Source: Branchiostoma floridae (lineage: Eukaryota; Chordata; Leptocardii; Amphioxiformes; Branchiostomatidae). From it: DNA of 64,000 bases. Below are positions 1 to 12,954 of the stretch, in pieces. Below the pieces are notes generated by a model. That model searched no databases. It was not told the DNA's origin and saw only the letters and a list, made by a program, of their open reading frames with translations. The translations under genes were made by a program, and so were the position numbers. The DNA lies in assembly GCF_000003815.2 (NCBI RefSeq), contig NC_049986.1, positions 2,569,685 through 2,633,684 on the forward strand, given 5' to 3'. The number at the start of each line of letters is the position of its first letter. Within the stretch, counting starts at the first letter, position 1.

Positions 1-846
1 GTGATAATTGGTGAGTGATGTGAAAAACTGGAGGAGGGAGGAACAATTGAAAAAAGGGATTTGTAAGTAAAGATGAAGCTATAGACTATATATTATAGCA
101 ACATTGCCTCTGCCATGTTCAAGATCTACTTGATATTGTAACCCTTACAATAATTCTTAGATTCGAAAAGAAATTTACTATCTTGCTGTTCACTCTTGGT
201 GAGTATACAGATAATTTTTGTCATAGTAATCATAGATAAAGCTGACAGTGTCATAGCATAGACTGAGTTGAAAACTATGTTAATATTCCATATAATAGGT
301 AACTTCTGCTATATCTTGTCAGGTCATTAACTGGGGTCTGGTATCCAGGCTAGGTTTGGGATTGTTGGACAAAACAGGTGAAAATGGATAGGTCAAACCT
401 GTTAGTAGTTCATGAGCTATTCCTTGGCAGATGGACATAACCAGAAGAAGAAGAAAATTTTTTTTTTTTCCGAGGAATTGAAGTGAGGAAGGTGTCAAAG
501 CTGTCAGTGTTGTTTGCATGGCTTGTTCTCTGCAGGGCCAACATGATTGTCAGGTAATCTGTGACCAGGGTACAGAGGGCAGAGGCAAGGCCTGTGGCTC
601 TTATGGCAAGTGAAAGAACTACATTGTAGGTCACCAATGTTTATGTAAGACTCACCCTTTGCCATTCAGGTAAATACGTTTGGCAGTACTTTATGTTGAA
701 AACAAGATGGGAGTACTTCGTCCTCAAGCCTTTGCCAGTCTAGTCTGTTTTTCATGGAAATGTTGTCTTCTCCACGAGTTGATTTTAAATCGTGGCGCGG
801 ATAATCGTGTAGTGCTTCCGTAAATGCGCACTGTAAGTGAATTCTT

Positions 847-970
847 GCTAACAGTCCTTGATTGGCTGGTAGTGGAGCAGTGACCCGTGGTGACCCCGGG
901 TCAGAACCCTGGGAGTGTTTCGCATTCTTGCCTGGAAGTTTAAATTTACGCGCCAAAAGTAGAGCCCATG
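847..970 (+). repeat. Isolated GC-rich unit related to the 9.2 kb block
   Basis: GATTGGCTGGTAG (866-878) is shared with 9619-9631. It is followed by GTGACCCCGGGTCAG and TTTAAATTTACGCGCC, comparable to CATTCAAATTTATGCGAG at 9.4 kb. Otherwise 1-1430 shows only ordinary AT-rich DNA and a short ATCTATT repeat. Confidence 0.4.
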
Positions 971-1439
971 GCAAGAGCTCTCAGTGTTGCAGACAGACGC
1001 ATAATATTTTACAGAGCAAGAATTCCTTCAGTGTTCTCTTTATGACTTATAGATAAATGATGATTGTGTTACTGTAATAAACAGATTTATACAACCATGA
1101 TTTTATTCATAGGCCTTTATTCATTGGTATCTATTTATTTATCTATTTATTGGTTTGGCTGTTCCCAACACACAGCCAGGGCTGCCCAACTAGACAATAC
1201 ATATGGATTTGGACAGGATACTAATCAAGAACAATTTTCTAAGTTCATAATGGTTAGAAATGAAAACAAAAAAAGAACATATCTATTAAAAGTATATATC
1301 TATTAAGTAGGCATATCTATTAATATCTATTAATATCTATTAAGTAGGCACTTAGGCAGGTAGGCATTAAAGTATTTTTAGGTGGTATTAGGTGAAAATC
1401 AAGTTATGATAATGCATACTGTTGCCTTGTCTTTTTTAT

Positions 1440-1810
1440 TTATCTCCATGAAATGGAGATATTGTTTTGGGCGTGTCTGTCTGTGTGTCTGCATGTGTTT
1501 GTGTGTCCAGATTTTTGTAGTCAGCATAACTCAAGAACCTCTTGATGGATTCTGATGATATTTGGTATGTGGGTGGGTGTTTGGAAGACAAAGGTCAAGA
1601 TCGATTTTGGGCACCCTAGTATGTGCCCCTGGTACGGCAGCAAAACTTCCATTTTTTGTATCTTTTTACCTGTACATGCTATGGTCTTGATTTTTGGTGG
1701 CAGATAGCTTGTTAGGAAGAAGTGATTTATGTTTGGACCCCTAGCAGCTTGCTCTGGAACTGCAGAGCCGTTTTTGTCAAAATCTTCCAAGGAGCATAAT
1801 GGAACATAGG
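1440..1810 (+). repeat. Dispersed repeat family, copy 1
   Basis: Shared blocks with 36085-36480 include TGATATTTGGTA, TTTTGGCACCCTAG and TAGCAGCTTG, in the same order. A TG-rich stretch (TGTCTGTCTGTGTGTCTGC) opens it, preceded by the short hairpin ATCTCCATGAAATGGAGAT. It has no TIR and no frame of interest. The class is not recognised. Confidence 0.6.
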
Positions 1811-2894
1811 AACAATGGATTTCCATGATATTAAGTATGCAGGTATAATGTATTTGGCAGAGATGCACATAATTGAGGTACAAATTATGCAAATTAGTAT
1901 TTTTCCTTCTGTATTCAAATCCAGTTATTGAAACTTAATACTGGTTATTACTACTGAATATGATGTACTTCTTGGTTCAGACATACTGGCAGTCAGTCTA
2001 CAGATAAAGGACTTGTTTGAAACAATCAGGGAAAGCCTTTTTCACAGTATAAATGGAGCATGTTAGATTCTGTAGTGTGAAATCTGTATAGTCTGACGTT
2101 GAACGTATTGAAGATGTTATTGGAAATGCCTTTCAATTATCTGTATTAGGTAGTAAAATCCAGTTTAATTGCCCAACGGATAACCACACACTTCTGTTAA
2201 TTGCACGGAACCCCAGTGGTGGTGCGGTCCAGCTGGATGACTTTGCTTTGTTGCACCACCCGGACAATCGCACAAAATGTGCTGGCAAATGGGGAGTGCA
2301 ATTAAACGGCTTCTACTGTATCAGTATAGCCAAGATTAACTGCCCTTCAGCAAAACAGTCTAGCTTTTGGTTACATTTTGCTGAACGACCTAATACACTA
2401 AACCATAGCCAATATAAGTTTTTGGAATACGACTTTTGAAGCCTTTGTTTTCAGTACGGATTGTGGTAAATGATCTTTTACCAAAACCCACATGGCTTGG
2501 AAGAATGTAAGTTACTAACTGTTAATTCAAAGATGTTGTATACAGTATGGCCTTGTTCAAGTTACTGGACCTACGAAAAATTGACACATTATCATTTCTT
2601 CCTTTGCACGTTGCTACGACTGTTATTGCTGAACAACTGAGGAGCAACCAATTATTTGACAGAGAACTCATTGGATTTCATGGACAAAGAATTTAATTTC
2701 TTAACCTTTTTTGTGTTTTATATTCTTTAAATGCAACTAAATATCTGTTTTTTCTAGCTGTACGAAAAAGTAGTTTTGTCTTTTTCGGAAAAAAATTTAC
2801 ATCACATACAACCTGGTTATTGGTTATGCATCTCTGTGTTTGATGGCTGACCGAAATGAATTGAATCTGTCTAAAGATTGATGCCACCATATCA

Positions 2895-3085
2895 GGGTCG
2901 TAGCCAGCACCCGTCCTTCCGTCCTTGGACGGTATATTGGAGCTGGGGACAGAAAAAAAAATTTGGCCACTCTGTAAGCAACATTTAACCCTAATAATGC
3001 AGGAAATAGCGTTTCAGAGGGCCTTAGGTTTCAAAATTTTCCTTGGGAGCATGCCCCCAGACCCCCCTAGGAACGCTGCGCCAAA
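2895..3085 (-). repeat. Dispersed repeat with GGGGGTCTGGGGGCATG motif, copy 1
   Basis: On the minus strand this reads GGGGGTCTGGGGGCATG, CCAAGGAAAATTTTG, then an AT-rich stretch and TGTCCCC, ending near the short inverted pair CCGTCC/GGACGG. The same modules occur on the + strand at 16700-16895. It is probably a transposon end. Confidence 0.55.
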
Positions 3086-3105
3086 GCTGCACACCACAAG
3101 CTTCA

Positions 3106-3160
3106 CTTAGGCCACACCACATTTTATTGGTTGTTTCTCGGATTTTTTCAGGTTTTTTCA
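3106..3160 (+). mobile_element. Partial end of the same Harbinger-type MITE family
   Basis: TTA followed by GGCCACACCA and a diverged ATTTTATTGGTTGTTTCTCGG matches the first 30 or so bases of the element at 16934. The opposite end is not recognisable downstream, so this is a truncated or heavily decayed copy. Confidence 0.5.
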
Positions 3161-3471
3161 GGTTGGTCAGTCGAAAAGAAAATAAGTTAATAATTTTGCA
3201 AAAAGTCGAGGGTAGGAGAGATCAAGGGACTTACTCAAGTTGCACAACAGAAATAACAACATTTCAACATTTCGGGGGTCCCTGGTAGCAAAGTTCAAAG
3301 TTTAAAAAAAAATTATAAATGTACCATCCAAAATAGGCACGTACAGCTACTGGAATTTGAGGCCCATAGTTAATTTGAGAAAGGAGAGGCAGTGAAATTT
3401 TGTCCACACTAGGTGTGACCATCGATTTGAAAAGTTTTTTTTTTTTTCAAATTGGAATAACATCTATTATC

Positions 3472-4345
3472 ATAATACCGGTACGTTTACGACAATTTCT
3501 CTAGCCATACTGATTTGACAAATTGTCAACACATCATTTTCTACAGTTACATGTTGCTGTTATAGGTTACCCTTGCCACTTCTTCTGTGTAACTTTTCTG
3601 CCACTCTTGTCCTGCTAAAAGCGTAATATTGTAATTGTAACACGCCGCGGAATTACACGGCGAACGGGCGCGTGGTTGGGAGGGGGTAAAAATACCGGTA
3701 GGAAGAAACACGACACAATTAACTGCCGCTATGTACATTTATTCATCCTCTGATGTTCCTTCCTTTTCTGTCAGTAAATGCATAAAACATAAACCTGCAT
3801 GAGCATACAAAATGTCATGAGAAAACGGACGTATACTGTCAAGAATTTTCATTTAACTTCTGTCCGTCACAACCGCTATGACGTAACACTTCACTGCTAG
3901 CGTAGATATAAAAATGGCGGGAAAATGACTGCGTACGTTCAATTTTGCCCATTCAATCGTAGATCCGGGCTATTATGCAACGGTTCTTCACACTTTTACA
4001 TGAGTTGTAGGTCACCAACAGAAATTCAAGATTGTTGTTGAATTTCATGTTCGTCTTGTGCCGTGAGCATGTGTAATTATGATCTATATAAATTTGGCAA
4101 TGAATGTGACAGTGTGTTCGTCCCACGACGAGCTGCCTACCCCGAAATTTAAAAAAAAGTATACTGAAAACTTTTGGCCTTGTTGTCTTCGAATGCATTG
4201 TTATCGATGCTTTGTAAATGGTGTATTGGACACCTAGATGTCTGAAGTGTGCACAGCTCAGAAATAACTATTGTTGCATGTGTAGATCTCTTTAAGTTCC
4301 AGTATTTTTAATCTACCGGTATAAGTCTTACTACCGGTATTATGC
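3472..4345. mobile_element. Possible TIR element with ATAATACCGGTA ends
   Basis: ATAATACCGGTA at 3472-3483 is mirrored by TACCGGTATTAT at 4334-4345, about 870 bp apart. The interior is CpG-richer and includes a TATA-like GATATAAAAATGGCGGG near 3905. No duplication is evident and the repeat is only 12 bp, so this is weak. Confidence 0.3.
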
Positions 4346-4527
4346 CAATGCATGTTAAATAGGGTCGGGAAATCTGACAAACAACAAATAAAATTTGTGT
4401 GGCCTTACAATATATGGGTAGAAACTGCATTATGATTACAGCATGGAAAATTTCAATTTATTTTGAAATGAAACATGAAAGAAGTTCTTGCCCAGTGCAG
4501 CTGCAGACCATTAAAATCCAATGACTT

Positions 4528-4760
4528 TTGGTTCCAAAGGGAAGGTGTAATGGTCCCCTTGGTCTTGTGCTGGTCTCAACTTGGTCCATCTGGATCCTGC
4601 AAACTGTCTGCCAGCCAGCCACGCTATGTTTGAATTTCCGCGGGAAAGGTCACGTGAAGGAAAGCACAGGGTCAGCCTGCGTTCCTGTTTTCCGAAAGCC
4701 TTGCCTTGGGGGTCAGCGGTTAAGTGACCCCTGGATGCCGAACCATTTTCCTGCTTTCAC
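4528..4760 (+). repeat. GC-rich unit with GCGGGAAA and CACGTG
   Basis: TTTGAATTTCCGCGGGAAAG is followed by GTCACGTG. The same order (AATTC-CGCGGGAAAC-CCACGTG) occurs at 5697-5728. The GCGGGAAA and CACGTG motifs resemble E2F and E-box sites, but function is not shown. Confidence 0.4.
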
Positions 4761-5569
4761 CAGCCTGAGAGGAAATGGCTTCAGGAAACAAATCAAATTG
4801 GAGGTTATTTGGCCTTTTGACCTGACCTTTATTTCTAAAGTTGGCCTATTTCTGTAATGCAAACCCCAACGTAAACAAGATGTTATAGTTTTATTCCTTC
4901 TGAAACCTGTGTTGATAGGAAGGATATGCGAGTTTTGATTCAGCTTTCTTAGAATACTTTTTTGCAAAATGTAACCAGTGAAAATCAAATGCAGAGTCCT
5001 TTTTTTCTGATAGCTTGTAAAAATGCAAGTAAGGAGTGAAAGAGAGCTGCTATGACCCAGTATGAGGGAAAATACCCCCCTCCCCCCAACTTCTCAAGGA
5101 CACAAGGTTTATGTATGGGGCAAATTGGAGCAGTCTGATATGTCAGGGAAGTTTAAAACTTTAATTTTTTGGGAAACTTTTCTCTTGGCAAAAGAATGAT
5201 TTATTTCACTTCCTGGCCTTGGTTTTTTAGGGCTATTGTAGAATGGTATTTGTTGTGACTGCTGCAAAGGAGGTTGAACTAGAACTTACAATTGTGCTAA
5301 ACTATAAAATGGTAGTATTTCATAGCTATGTGTCCAGCATAGCACCAAACATGCATTGATTAAAAGTAAGCCTTCTGAAACCAGAAAATGACAAGTTCTT
5401 TACTACTAGCTTTATTTAGGTACTATAATGTTTCTGTTCAGTTTGAGCTATGGCTCAATGAATCTACTACGATAGTTGATGAAGTTATGTGTTAACTAGA
5501 ACTAGGACTACAATATTACTGGAAAAAGCTCACTTTCTACATGAAAGCTAGAACATGATGAAGGGAATA

Positions 5570-5800
5570 TCATGAGTTTTTTGTTGCTCTCCTGGCGGCC
5601 ATACTTGCCCCCACCATTTGGCTTATTAATGACCGTCCAGGTCAGGAGGTTTGACCCCGCGGCCCTGGCCTGCTGTTGCCGGCTCTCGGCCTTGCCGATT
5701 CAAATTCTGCGCGGGAAACGCCACGTGTACGGGAGAAGACAAACTGGCACGTGGCAGGCTTGGTATCTCGGCGTACGCTCCAAGAAGGGCCTCAACCCTG
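5570..5800 (+). repeat. GC-rich unit paired with 4528-4760
   Basis: It contains ATTCAAATTCTGCGCGGGAA, CGCCACGTG and a second GGCACGTGG. It is one of several GC-rich islands of about 200 bp between 0.8 and 9.7 kb (also 6180-6580 and 7830-8260) in otherwise AT-rich DNA. Confidence 0.4.
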
Positions 5801-7000
5801 GAATAGAATTGAAGTATATTCCACATTGTACAGAAAATGTGACAGCCTATGATAAATGGGTTGGATCCTTGGTTGGATCTGGATATTGGCTAAAGTATTA
5901 GATAGAAAATTAGTTTTTGGAAAGAGCAGCTTGAAGGGCTGTTTTGCATATACACTTGGGTGCAATAAAATCTTGATTGCCTTTGGCCATAACTGAATGA
6001 AAGGAGAATGCAAAAAAGTTTTCAACCTTCTTGTTGAAAAGCCCCCTTTATTGTCTCTTTTTGGTTTCATGCAGCTTTTGAAACATTTACAGCTCAGAAA
6101 GTGTCAGTTAGAAAGTTCCCACGGTGAACTATCACTTCTGGGAACAAATGTGTTGTCAGATTGATGTAGGTACACTTCACTAATGGCACGTGTGGGCATT
6201 GTTGATATGCGCATTGCTAATGAGTGGTGACTGACCCAGGGTTGTGACACTTGACCTCTGCGACCAAGTCCCTTTCAGTGTCGCTCGTCCTGTAAAACTT
6301 GTTTTTGTGGACGCTGGCGCCACGTTTTCAATTAATCCCAGGAACTTACCATACCCGCTCTGAGGCACATTGTTGACGGATCCTTGTTTACCTATGCGGG
6401 AATTTGCTCGGACATCAAACCCATGGTTAACGCTGACATATATATGGTGGGAGTGATTTTGCGTGAGAAGCGTGTACATACGGCAGTATATCTCCCATGC
6501 GCTCCATAGAATTCCTCATTGTTGGTGAAAAATTGTTTTTTCCCAGCCGTGCAGCTGTCTGGACTTGGCGACGGCATCTGCCCTCACCCTAAGTACAATT
6601 TTAGAAGCATTGTTGATTGTACTATAAATTAGATACGCCATTGACTGTGTGGTTCATACCAACCTTCATACAGTCGGCATTTAGTAGTTTCTCCTCATAT
6701 ATGTTTAGTCAAAGGATGTAAAATAAAAGTGACATCAGCCTTATGAAATATTGATTATCAATAAAGGCGAACTATGATTTGCATATGATATCAACAGAGA
6801 TGGAACAAGTTAGATGCTTCTTGTGACAGACATGACGTGAAACATCTCTCTGCAAAATTGTTTATTATTTAATACTGGTAGTTCTGTACATACTGTGAGT
6901 GTGATATAGTCTGTGTGACACAAACTCTACTGTTCTGGGCTGTAACTAGCTGTTGTTTGGTGGGCTGCTGTAAGCGAGATTTCATCAGGCTAACTGATAA

Positions 7001-7348
7001 CAAGCCCCGAAGGACCATTTGCATATGCAGGTAAAATTGGAGCTGTGCAGGAATTTCTGATGTCTACCTGCACCTAACCTGCACTGGCTCATGTACTGGG
7101 TTTTATACATAAATGTCCTATTAAGCATGTAAGCAAATGATGTAGGTGTATGTGGATTGTTATTAGCTGCCTTGACTGTTACCACCTATAAAGCGTAAAA
7201 GAAAAAAATAGCAATGCTTCCTGAACAATTTTAGTTTGATCCATGCTTTCTAAATTCAGAGTGGTGCAGGTAGAATTTGTCTGGTGCAGGTAATTTTCAG
7301 TATTACCTGCACCAGTGCAGGTATGCAGAAAAAAGTATTTCAAGCCCT
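7001..7348 (+). mobile_element. TIR element with 5-bp TSD, copy 1
   Basis: The ends derive from CAGGGCTCGAAATAC in inverted orientation (mutated here to CAAGCCCCGAA and GTATTTCAAGCCCTT). The flanks are GATAA (6996-7000) and GATAA (7349-7353). Inside, GTGCAGGTA/TACCTGCAC motifs recur at both ends. It aligns over its whole length with 15933-16297. The TIR resembles known hAT-superfamily ends, and a subset of hAT elements makes 5-bp duplications. There is no coding capacity. Confidence 0.85.
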
Positions 7349-9237
7349 TGATAATCTTTGGTATTTATGATATTTGAAAGAAAATCAATGCATTTATTGG
7401 CTGGAAATATCACGTAGATATACAGTACAGGAAGATTCTAACCGAGTGTTCTTCTCTTCCATGTGCTGTCCTGTGTTGCTCCTGCCAACCTAACAGGTGA
7501 GTGAATGTTTTCTTTGCAAGCTGCCCTCAGGCAGTTTTCATTGTAAAAACATTTGTTATGACCAAAGTATCATAATTGGCTGCAAAGACGGGCAATTACC
7601 TAAAACTCCGTCATTATTTCATGGCATGTGGTAGTTTTTATGTTAAAGTTTAAACTGTTCTACTGTAGGTTTGAACGTGTGAACTTTTGTATGTGTTAAC
7701 CAGAAATTGGTAGTTTTCTGTTCTACTTGATTCATGGTGTTGCAGATATTGACATGATAAGACGAATAGATAACTTTTTTCATATACATCTTTCAATGGA
7801 GAGTTAACTCTATCAGCAGGTCTCCCGGGGATCCTATGATATGCACTTTAACCTCTGCGCTTGTTGCGTTGTCATCGAACGTCGATTACCGCTAACAAAT
7901 ATGACCTGTTGCGACACTCGCACAGGGCAAATTAGATAAACTCCCGTTCATGTCAATTGAATTAATGAGAACGGGAACGCGGCGCTCGGCTTGGTCTCAG
8001 GCGTGTCCGGGTTGCCGCATGACCACCTGTCCGCTGGCATGGCTGGCCGCAGAGAAAGGGAGGGGTCAGTTGTAGGCTCACCTTTGCCCCAGGTCATCAG
8101 ACAACAGCCTGGCAATGGGAGCTCAGTGTCACCCTGTATTTTACACCTACATTGTCCCCCCTGCACCCGTGCCGTAAATCTACCCACTCAGGGGGAAGAA
8201 GTGGAACAAGCAAACTCTCCAAATGTGACAACAGCCAATTACTCCGACCACTACACCTGCATCCTCCAATTAAAGCCTGGCACATCTTACAGATAAGAAA
8301 GTAAAAAGATAAAGACACAGTTTTCTGTTTATGTCTGTGAGGTGTTTGTTTGCATACGCAAAGTTGACAGTTACACTTACAGTGGTAACTTTCACGGCCA
8401 GCCCAATGTCTACGGTTATTTAATTGCAATTCAGTGTGAGAAGATATAAGTTTCTCAAGTAATGTAATATCTCAACACCATTTGTTTACTTTGATGTCGT
8501 ATGTGTATCTCAGGTGGTTGACAATACATTTTGACAGAGAAACATGATGATGTAAGAAATATGTCCTATCCCAATCATTGTTGATGCATGATAGCAGTGA
8601 TCATCATTCAGACCTGATGCACAATCTGTCACTTCTGATTTCACGAGGACGAACTGAATTGAGCAACCGAATCCAACTTACTATAACTGTACGTCTTTGG
8701 CAACTATTCAGTTATTGCTGAAGACTTTGATACGGTATTCCAAAGGTTTAAGTTTTATTTCACAGATTACTTCACAAGTTATGATACACGTTCGGGCTTG
8801 ACATGGTTGGCAATTTTGGATTAATTTCCAAGTCTGTAACCATCCCAACACATTACTAATGCTTCTATCCCTGTTGTACAAGTGCCTTTGAAGAGTTTTA
8901 GGTTTACTGTGATGTAGTTCTCACGCAGTGTGTACATGTATGTATGGTGTCAGAATTTTCTTTTAATTTTTGTGTAGTCCCTTTTCAATGTCTGTCAAGT
9001 CAAGATTTAGGACAATAAGTGCTGCAAAGTCATTTTTTATTGTCAGATTTGTAACATGAGTGTCTGGAGAAGTACCAGGGACTTGGACTGCTGATTTGTT
9101 CAATCATAAGCCATTGAAGACCCAGACTATGTACTCGGGTCTGTTCCTACTGCTAGAGGTCACCTCAGTCCTAACCCTGGCGCCTGCACGCATTCAACGC
9201 CTGCTTACACATATTTCTTTGAAGAAAGTGCGCCAAA

Positions 9238-9660
9238 TGTATGCGAGAATACCCCCAACCTGTCATTAAAAAGTAGAAATTATATGGGGTTAGGGGGGCT
9301 TGTTGCGAGGTCATGACTCGGATGACCTTGCCTGCTGTACCCCTGAATGGCTCTGCCCTGTAGTCTGATTGGCCATTCAAATTTATGCGAGAAATTGTTT
9401 GAAAGGTATGAGAAAGAAGTGAGCGCACAATTCCAGCAAAGGCCCTGACTCCCTGACCTGGATGGCCTCACCTTTTATTGGGTGCTCCTGACAATTAAAT
9501 TCTCAACAATAACCTACATTCAAATTTATGCAAGAATGTTGACTTAGGATGGCAGAAAGGAGTCGCGTGGTAGGTGCCCCTGGCAGCGGATAGGTCCCGA
9601 CTTTTGACCCCCGCCATCCGATTGGCTGGTAGGGAACAATCTAAGTCAAGTATCAGTTGA
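9238..9660 (+). repeat. Degenerate ~143-bp tandem units with TATGCGAGA core
   Basis: Core motifs TATGCGAGAA, TATGCGAGAA and TATGCAAGAA start at 9240, 9384 and 9527, spaced 144 and 143 bp. Two are preceded by CATTCAAATT. Between cores, related GACTC/CCTGACC and GGATG modules recur. A possible fourth unit begins near 9099 (TTCAATCATAAGCCA). The block is GC-richer than its surroundings. See also 53214-58730. Confidence 0.6.
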
Positions 9661-10080
9661 CCTGTATAAGTGTCGGAGACACGGACGGGAGTTGTTCGTC
9701 CTCACGTGCCTTACGGAGAGGACACGAGGCGTGCTGACCCCACGCCGGACCCCCGACACACCAGTCAAGGACGTCAGCCTCGGGACGTGCTAATTGAATA
9801 GTCAGTTGTGACATCCGGGGAAGAGGAGAGTTCTCAGGTTTGTTCTGACTGAACATGGCCCAGTTGGGACTGGAGAAAAGGATCCATCTGGACTCTCCGT
9901 TCTTGCAGGCTGGGTATTGTCTCCCTAAGTCATCCTGGGACCACTCCTTCTGTGAGTAGAGTTTGCCAAGTTTCACAATGCTACATCTTAGATGTCTGTT
10001 TCTCTCATAGAACAGAACTTCACTTCCAAAGAGACCTCCAGAGTTAGCAACAGTTTTCATTTTGGGCTCAAGACTTTTTT

Positions 10081-11451
10081 TTAGAGAAACAGATTTTGAA
10101 TAGTTTGCTCTAATGGTCCAAGTACATTAATTTTGTACTTAACATTATCCAGCTGGGGGTACATAGCAAATGTACTTAAGGAAAAGTGTGGAAAAGAAAC
10201 TCCGTAACTTGACCTGTAGTAAAAATGTATGCTTATACTTTCTGTATGGCAAGTATGGTAGTCTAGATTATTGACTTATGTGAATTCACATTAGGAAACT
10301 ACTTTCACATTTTTACCTGAAACTACTGAGTACTACCAATGCTTTGCTTTGTGAAGCTGAGATTTGTAAGTTCTTTGAAACTGGAAGGCTATATATAGTG
10401 AATGTACATGTACGGGGCTAGCTTGAGTAGACAAGTCATTTGTTCGTGTGCAAGTAGCCTGGGAAAGAGCAGAACAACTGATAAATCAAACTGAACTGTA
10501 ATGCCGCTGGTCATGGTACTTTGTAATCATTAGCAAGGACTGAGAACTGCTCTCCCTCTTGGTATTGTCCTGCACTGTTGGAAAAATACATGGAAAATCT
10601 GCTAAAGATATTCACTTACATTGTATTTTAATTTTGTACATTGGTGTGTATTGATTATTGCAATAAGACTGCTGTTCTATAGACTTACTTTTCTACTCGT
10701 ACATAGCCTTGTAGACTTTTTGAAACTACAGTATTTTCAACATGTTCACTCAAAGTCCACCCTTGTGTTTTACTATTTACCCTCTTAGTCCACAGAAGGG
10801 TTTGCTGAGAATTTTACTTATTTTGATTCTATTCCTTTGTATGTCTTTAAAGTTGAATTCACTATACAGTTGAGTTGCTAACAGTTTGTACACAACAGTG
10901 ACAACAGATCAGCCACAGAGTGGTATACAGGAGGGTGTGCTGACAAGGCCTTGCACAGAAGATCACCTATGTTTTATGCTAAGATAAGGGGAGGCAATTT
11001 AGCAAAATCCGGTCACCTTGCCAGGAATTACAATTTCTTAAGACAGATAATTACAGAAAATAGGCTGCCTGCACGTTTTAGAAAAGGGTCATGGAAGTCC
11101 TCCACAGAGGAAGGACACCCATGGACAGCGTGGTGCTAGCATGTGTCATCATACTGATGGGTGCTGTCCTTTGTGCTGATTTACTACTGTTTATAGACTG
11201 GGAAATACTAGTTTACTACTGTTTATAGACTGGGAAACAGTAATAATCTTTGAAGCGTCTTTGCTCAAAATACTATCATTCAGGTATGAAGTTTTCTTTG
11301 GTCTTTTAGTAGGTTTAGGTAGATTGTTCTGTTCTGTTAGTAGTAAGTCAAAGCAAATTGATGGGGTTTCTCATTTTTATTGAAGCTATGAATTTATCGC
11401 TGTCCTGAATCCAAACTTTCCAAAGCGTCGGCATTAGACACTAACATTTTT
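10081..11451. other. Gene-free stretch
   Basis: AT-rich DNA with no credible exon, only the 32-bp duplication. Just left, 9653-10060 (minus) holds the longest uninterrupted frame in the window (135 codons). Its codon use is mixed and no domain is seen, so I treat it as chance. Confidence 0.6.
11180..11238 (+). repeat. Short tandem duplication, 32-bp period
   Basis: TTTACTACTGTTTATAGACT and GGGAAA occur twice, perfect over 27 bp. Other short tandem copies are at 26336-26391 (28-bp period) and 53031-53098 (34-bp period). Confidence 0.9.
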
Positions 11452-11697
11452 CCAAATAGCGGCTACTCAAGCAACTGGATATGATTTTGGAAATGGTCAG
11501 ATGTTTCAGATAGCACCCACTATCTTGAGTCGGTTACACTGAAAAGATTTTGTTGAACAGCACGTTTTATACCGTAACTGTGAATTGATATGTAAAGGAG
11601 TTGAAGACAAACAAGATCTCTGTTTCTAAAATCATATCCAGTTGCTTGAGTAACTGCTATTTGGCATATCTTATTACCAGGATGTCTAACCTTCATC
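11452..11697. mobile_element. Inverted-repeat remnant, Penelope-like or related
   Basis: 37-bp arms (11452-11488 and 11628-11664) carry CAAGCAACTGGATATGATTT and its inverse. The right arm is followed by ACCAGGATGTCTAACCTTCAT (11677-11697). The same right arm recurs at 36612-36656, and the AGGATGTCTAACCTTCAT tail at about 53480. On the minus strand the interior shows GATAG-loop-CTATC followed by GAAAC, which resembles a decayed hammerhead stem II and GAAA core, as described in Penelope-like elements. The assignment is inference. Confidence 0.5.
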
Positions 11698-12954
11698 GAC
11701 AACTAGAATTTTGTTTCCGTTTCGTGAGATACCTGTGAAATAGCCAGATTGACAATGCATGCATTTACCCATCCATAGAACAATAGAAGTGCCTCCAAAT
11801 ATCTTACAAAAAGTTCTCTTGAATTAAACATCAGCTGACTTTCTCTTTCACCCAAACTTGAACGCTCTACCGAGCAGCTGCTTCCCTTTTCCTCCTCGAC
11901 AAAGGCCAGCGAAGCCACTCGCCATTTGTCATATTGGGTATGAAAATAAAGGGGATGCAGATCATAGGAAATCTGTTTTCAATTGGGGTCAATTGGCCTA
12001 CATGTTGTAAACCCCCCTCTATTGCAGATGAGTGCATTTTGAGTTGTTCCCATGGTAGGTCACCTCAATCATGCCACGAAAACTCCATTGTTGCGCCGTT
12101 AGGGTACTCGGAACGCCAACACCCAAAGCCTGAGAGACTCCCGACCTTCTTGATGGGAAATACGGCAGAACAATGAGCAAGCATCATGAATCAGTCCGTC
12201 TGGCAGTTGGGAAAGTCCCGGAGTGGTATTGTTCAGCTGATTTTATGGAAACCGTTGGCTCAGTTTGGGGTGGCTTTGACATATCAGGCCGCCAATTCAG
12301 GCATAATTATAGAGTTGCATGGGAAAAGAGGGAGCGCATTACATTGTTAATTTTTCAGGGAGTGAAAGCGGACCACACTAGCTCAAAAGCACATAGCTAG
12401 TTCTGTAGGAGGCCCTTCTCCTTCTGTACATCTTTGTATCTACTTTTATTAGTTTAAAGTTATGTCCTCTTTGATTTTAAAATACTATACTCCTATGGTA
12501 TTTCAGTCCTGCCCTTGCTGTGACAGCAAACTTCTGGGAATGAGATAGTCTTCAAGCAGACAAAAGACAAGAATTTGGCCAAATAGGGACAAATAAGTTG
12601 CCATGGGATGTCAGTCGTTTGCAGTCTATCCAGCTATCCCGCCAGCGGTAATTCCTTCATTCCCAACTTGGCCAAAGTCCCCTTTGACTATTCGGCCAGG
12701 TGGGAGTCTGGTAGAGACTAGGAATGAAATGGCACAATCACAAATTCTTGAAAATGGAGGAAAAGCATGCCTTGATGCATGTTTGGAAATTATGATCTAT
12801 AAAGCAAATGCACTCTGTATTTATTTTCTTGTATGATACTTGAGAGTGAAAATGAATGTGATTTCTTGCATACTGGTATGGCAATATGGCAATAAGGAAT
12901 AAGAAATATCTATTGTGTAGGTAGACTATTAGAGCTTTTTGGATTCTTGCCTAA

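Noticed and set aside
1521-1892. 123-codon minus-strand frame
   Set aside because: It overlaps the dispersed repeat at 1440-1810 and has no coding bias.
2195-2315. Foldback from TTAATTGCAC and GTGCAATTAA
   Set aside because: The inverted words are only about 10 bp and flanked by unrelated sequence; too weak to call an element.
9653-10060. Longest open frame (135 codons, minus strand)
   Set aside because: Frames of this length are expected a few times by chance in 64 kb. Codon use is not biased, and no domain or splice signal supports it.
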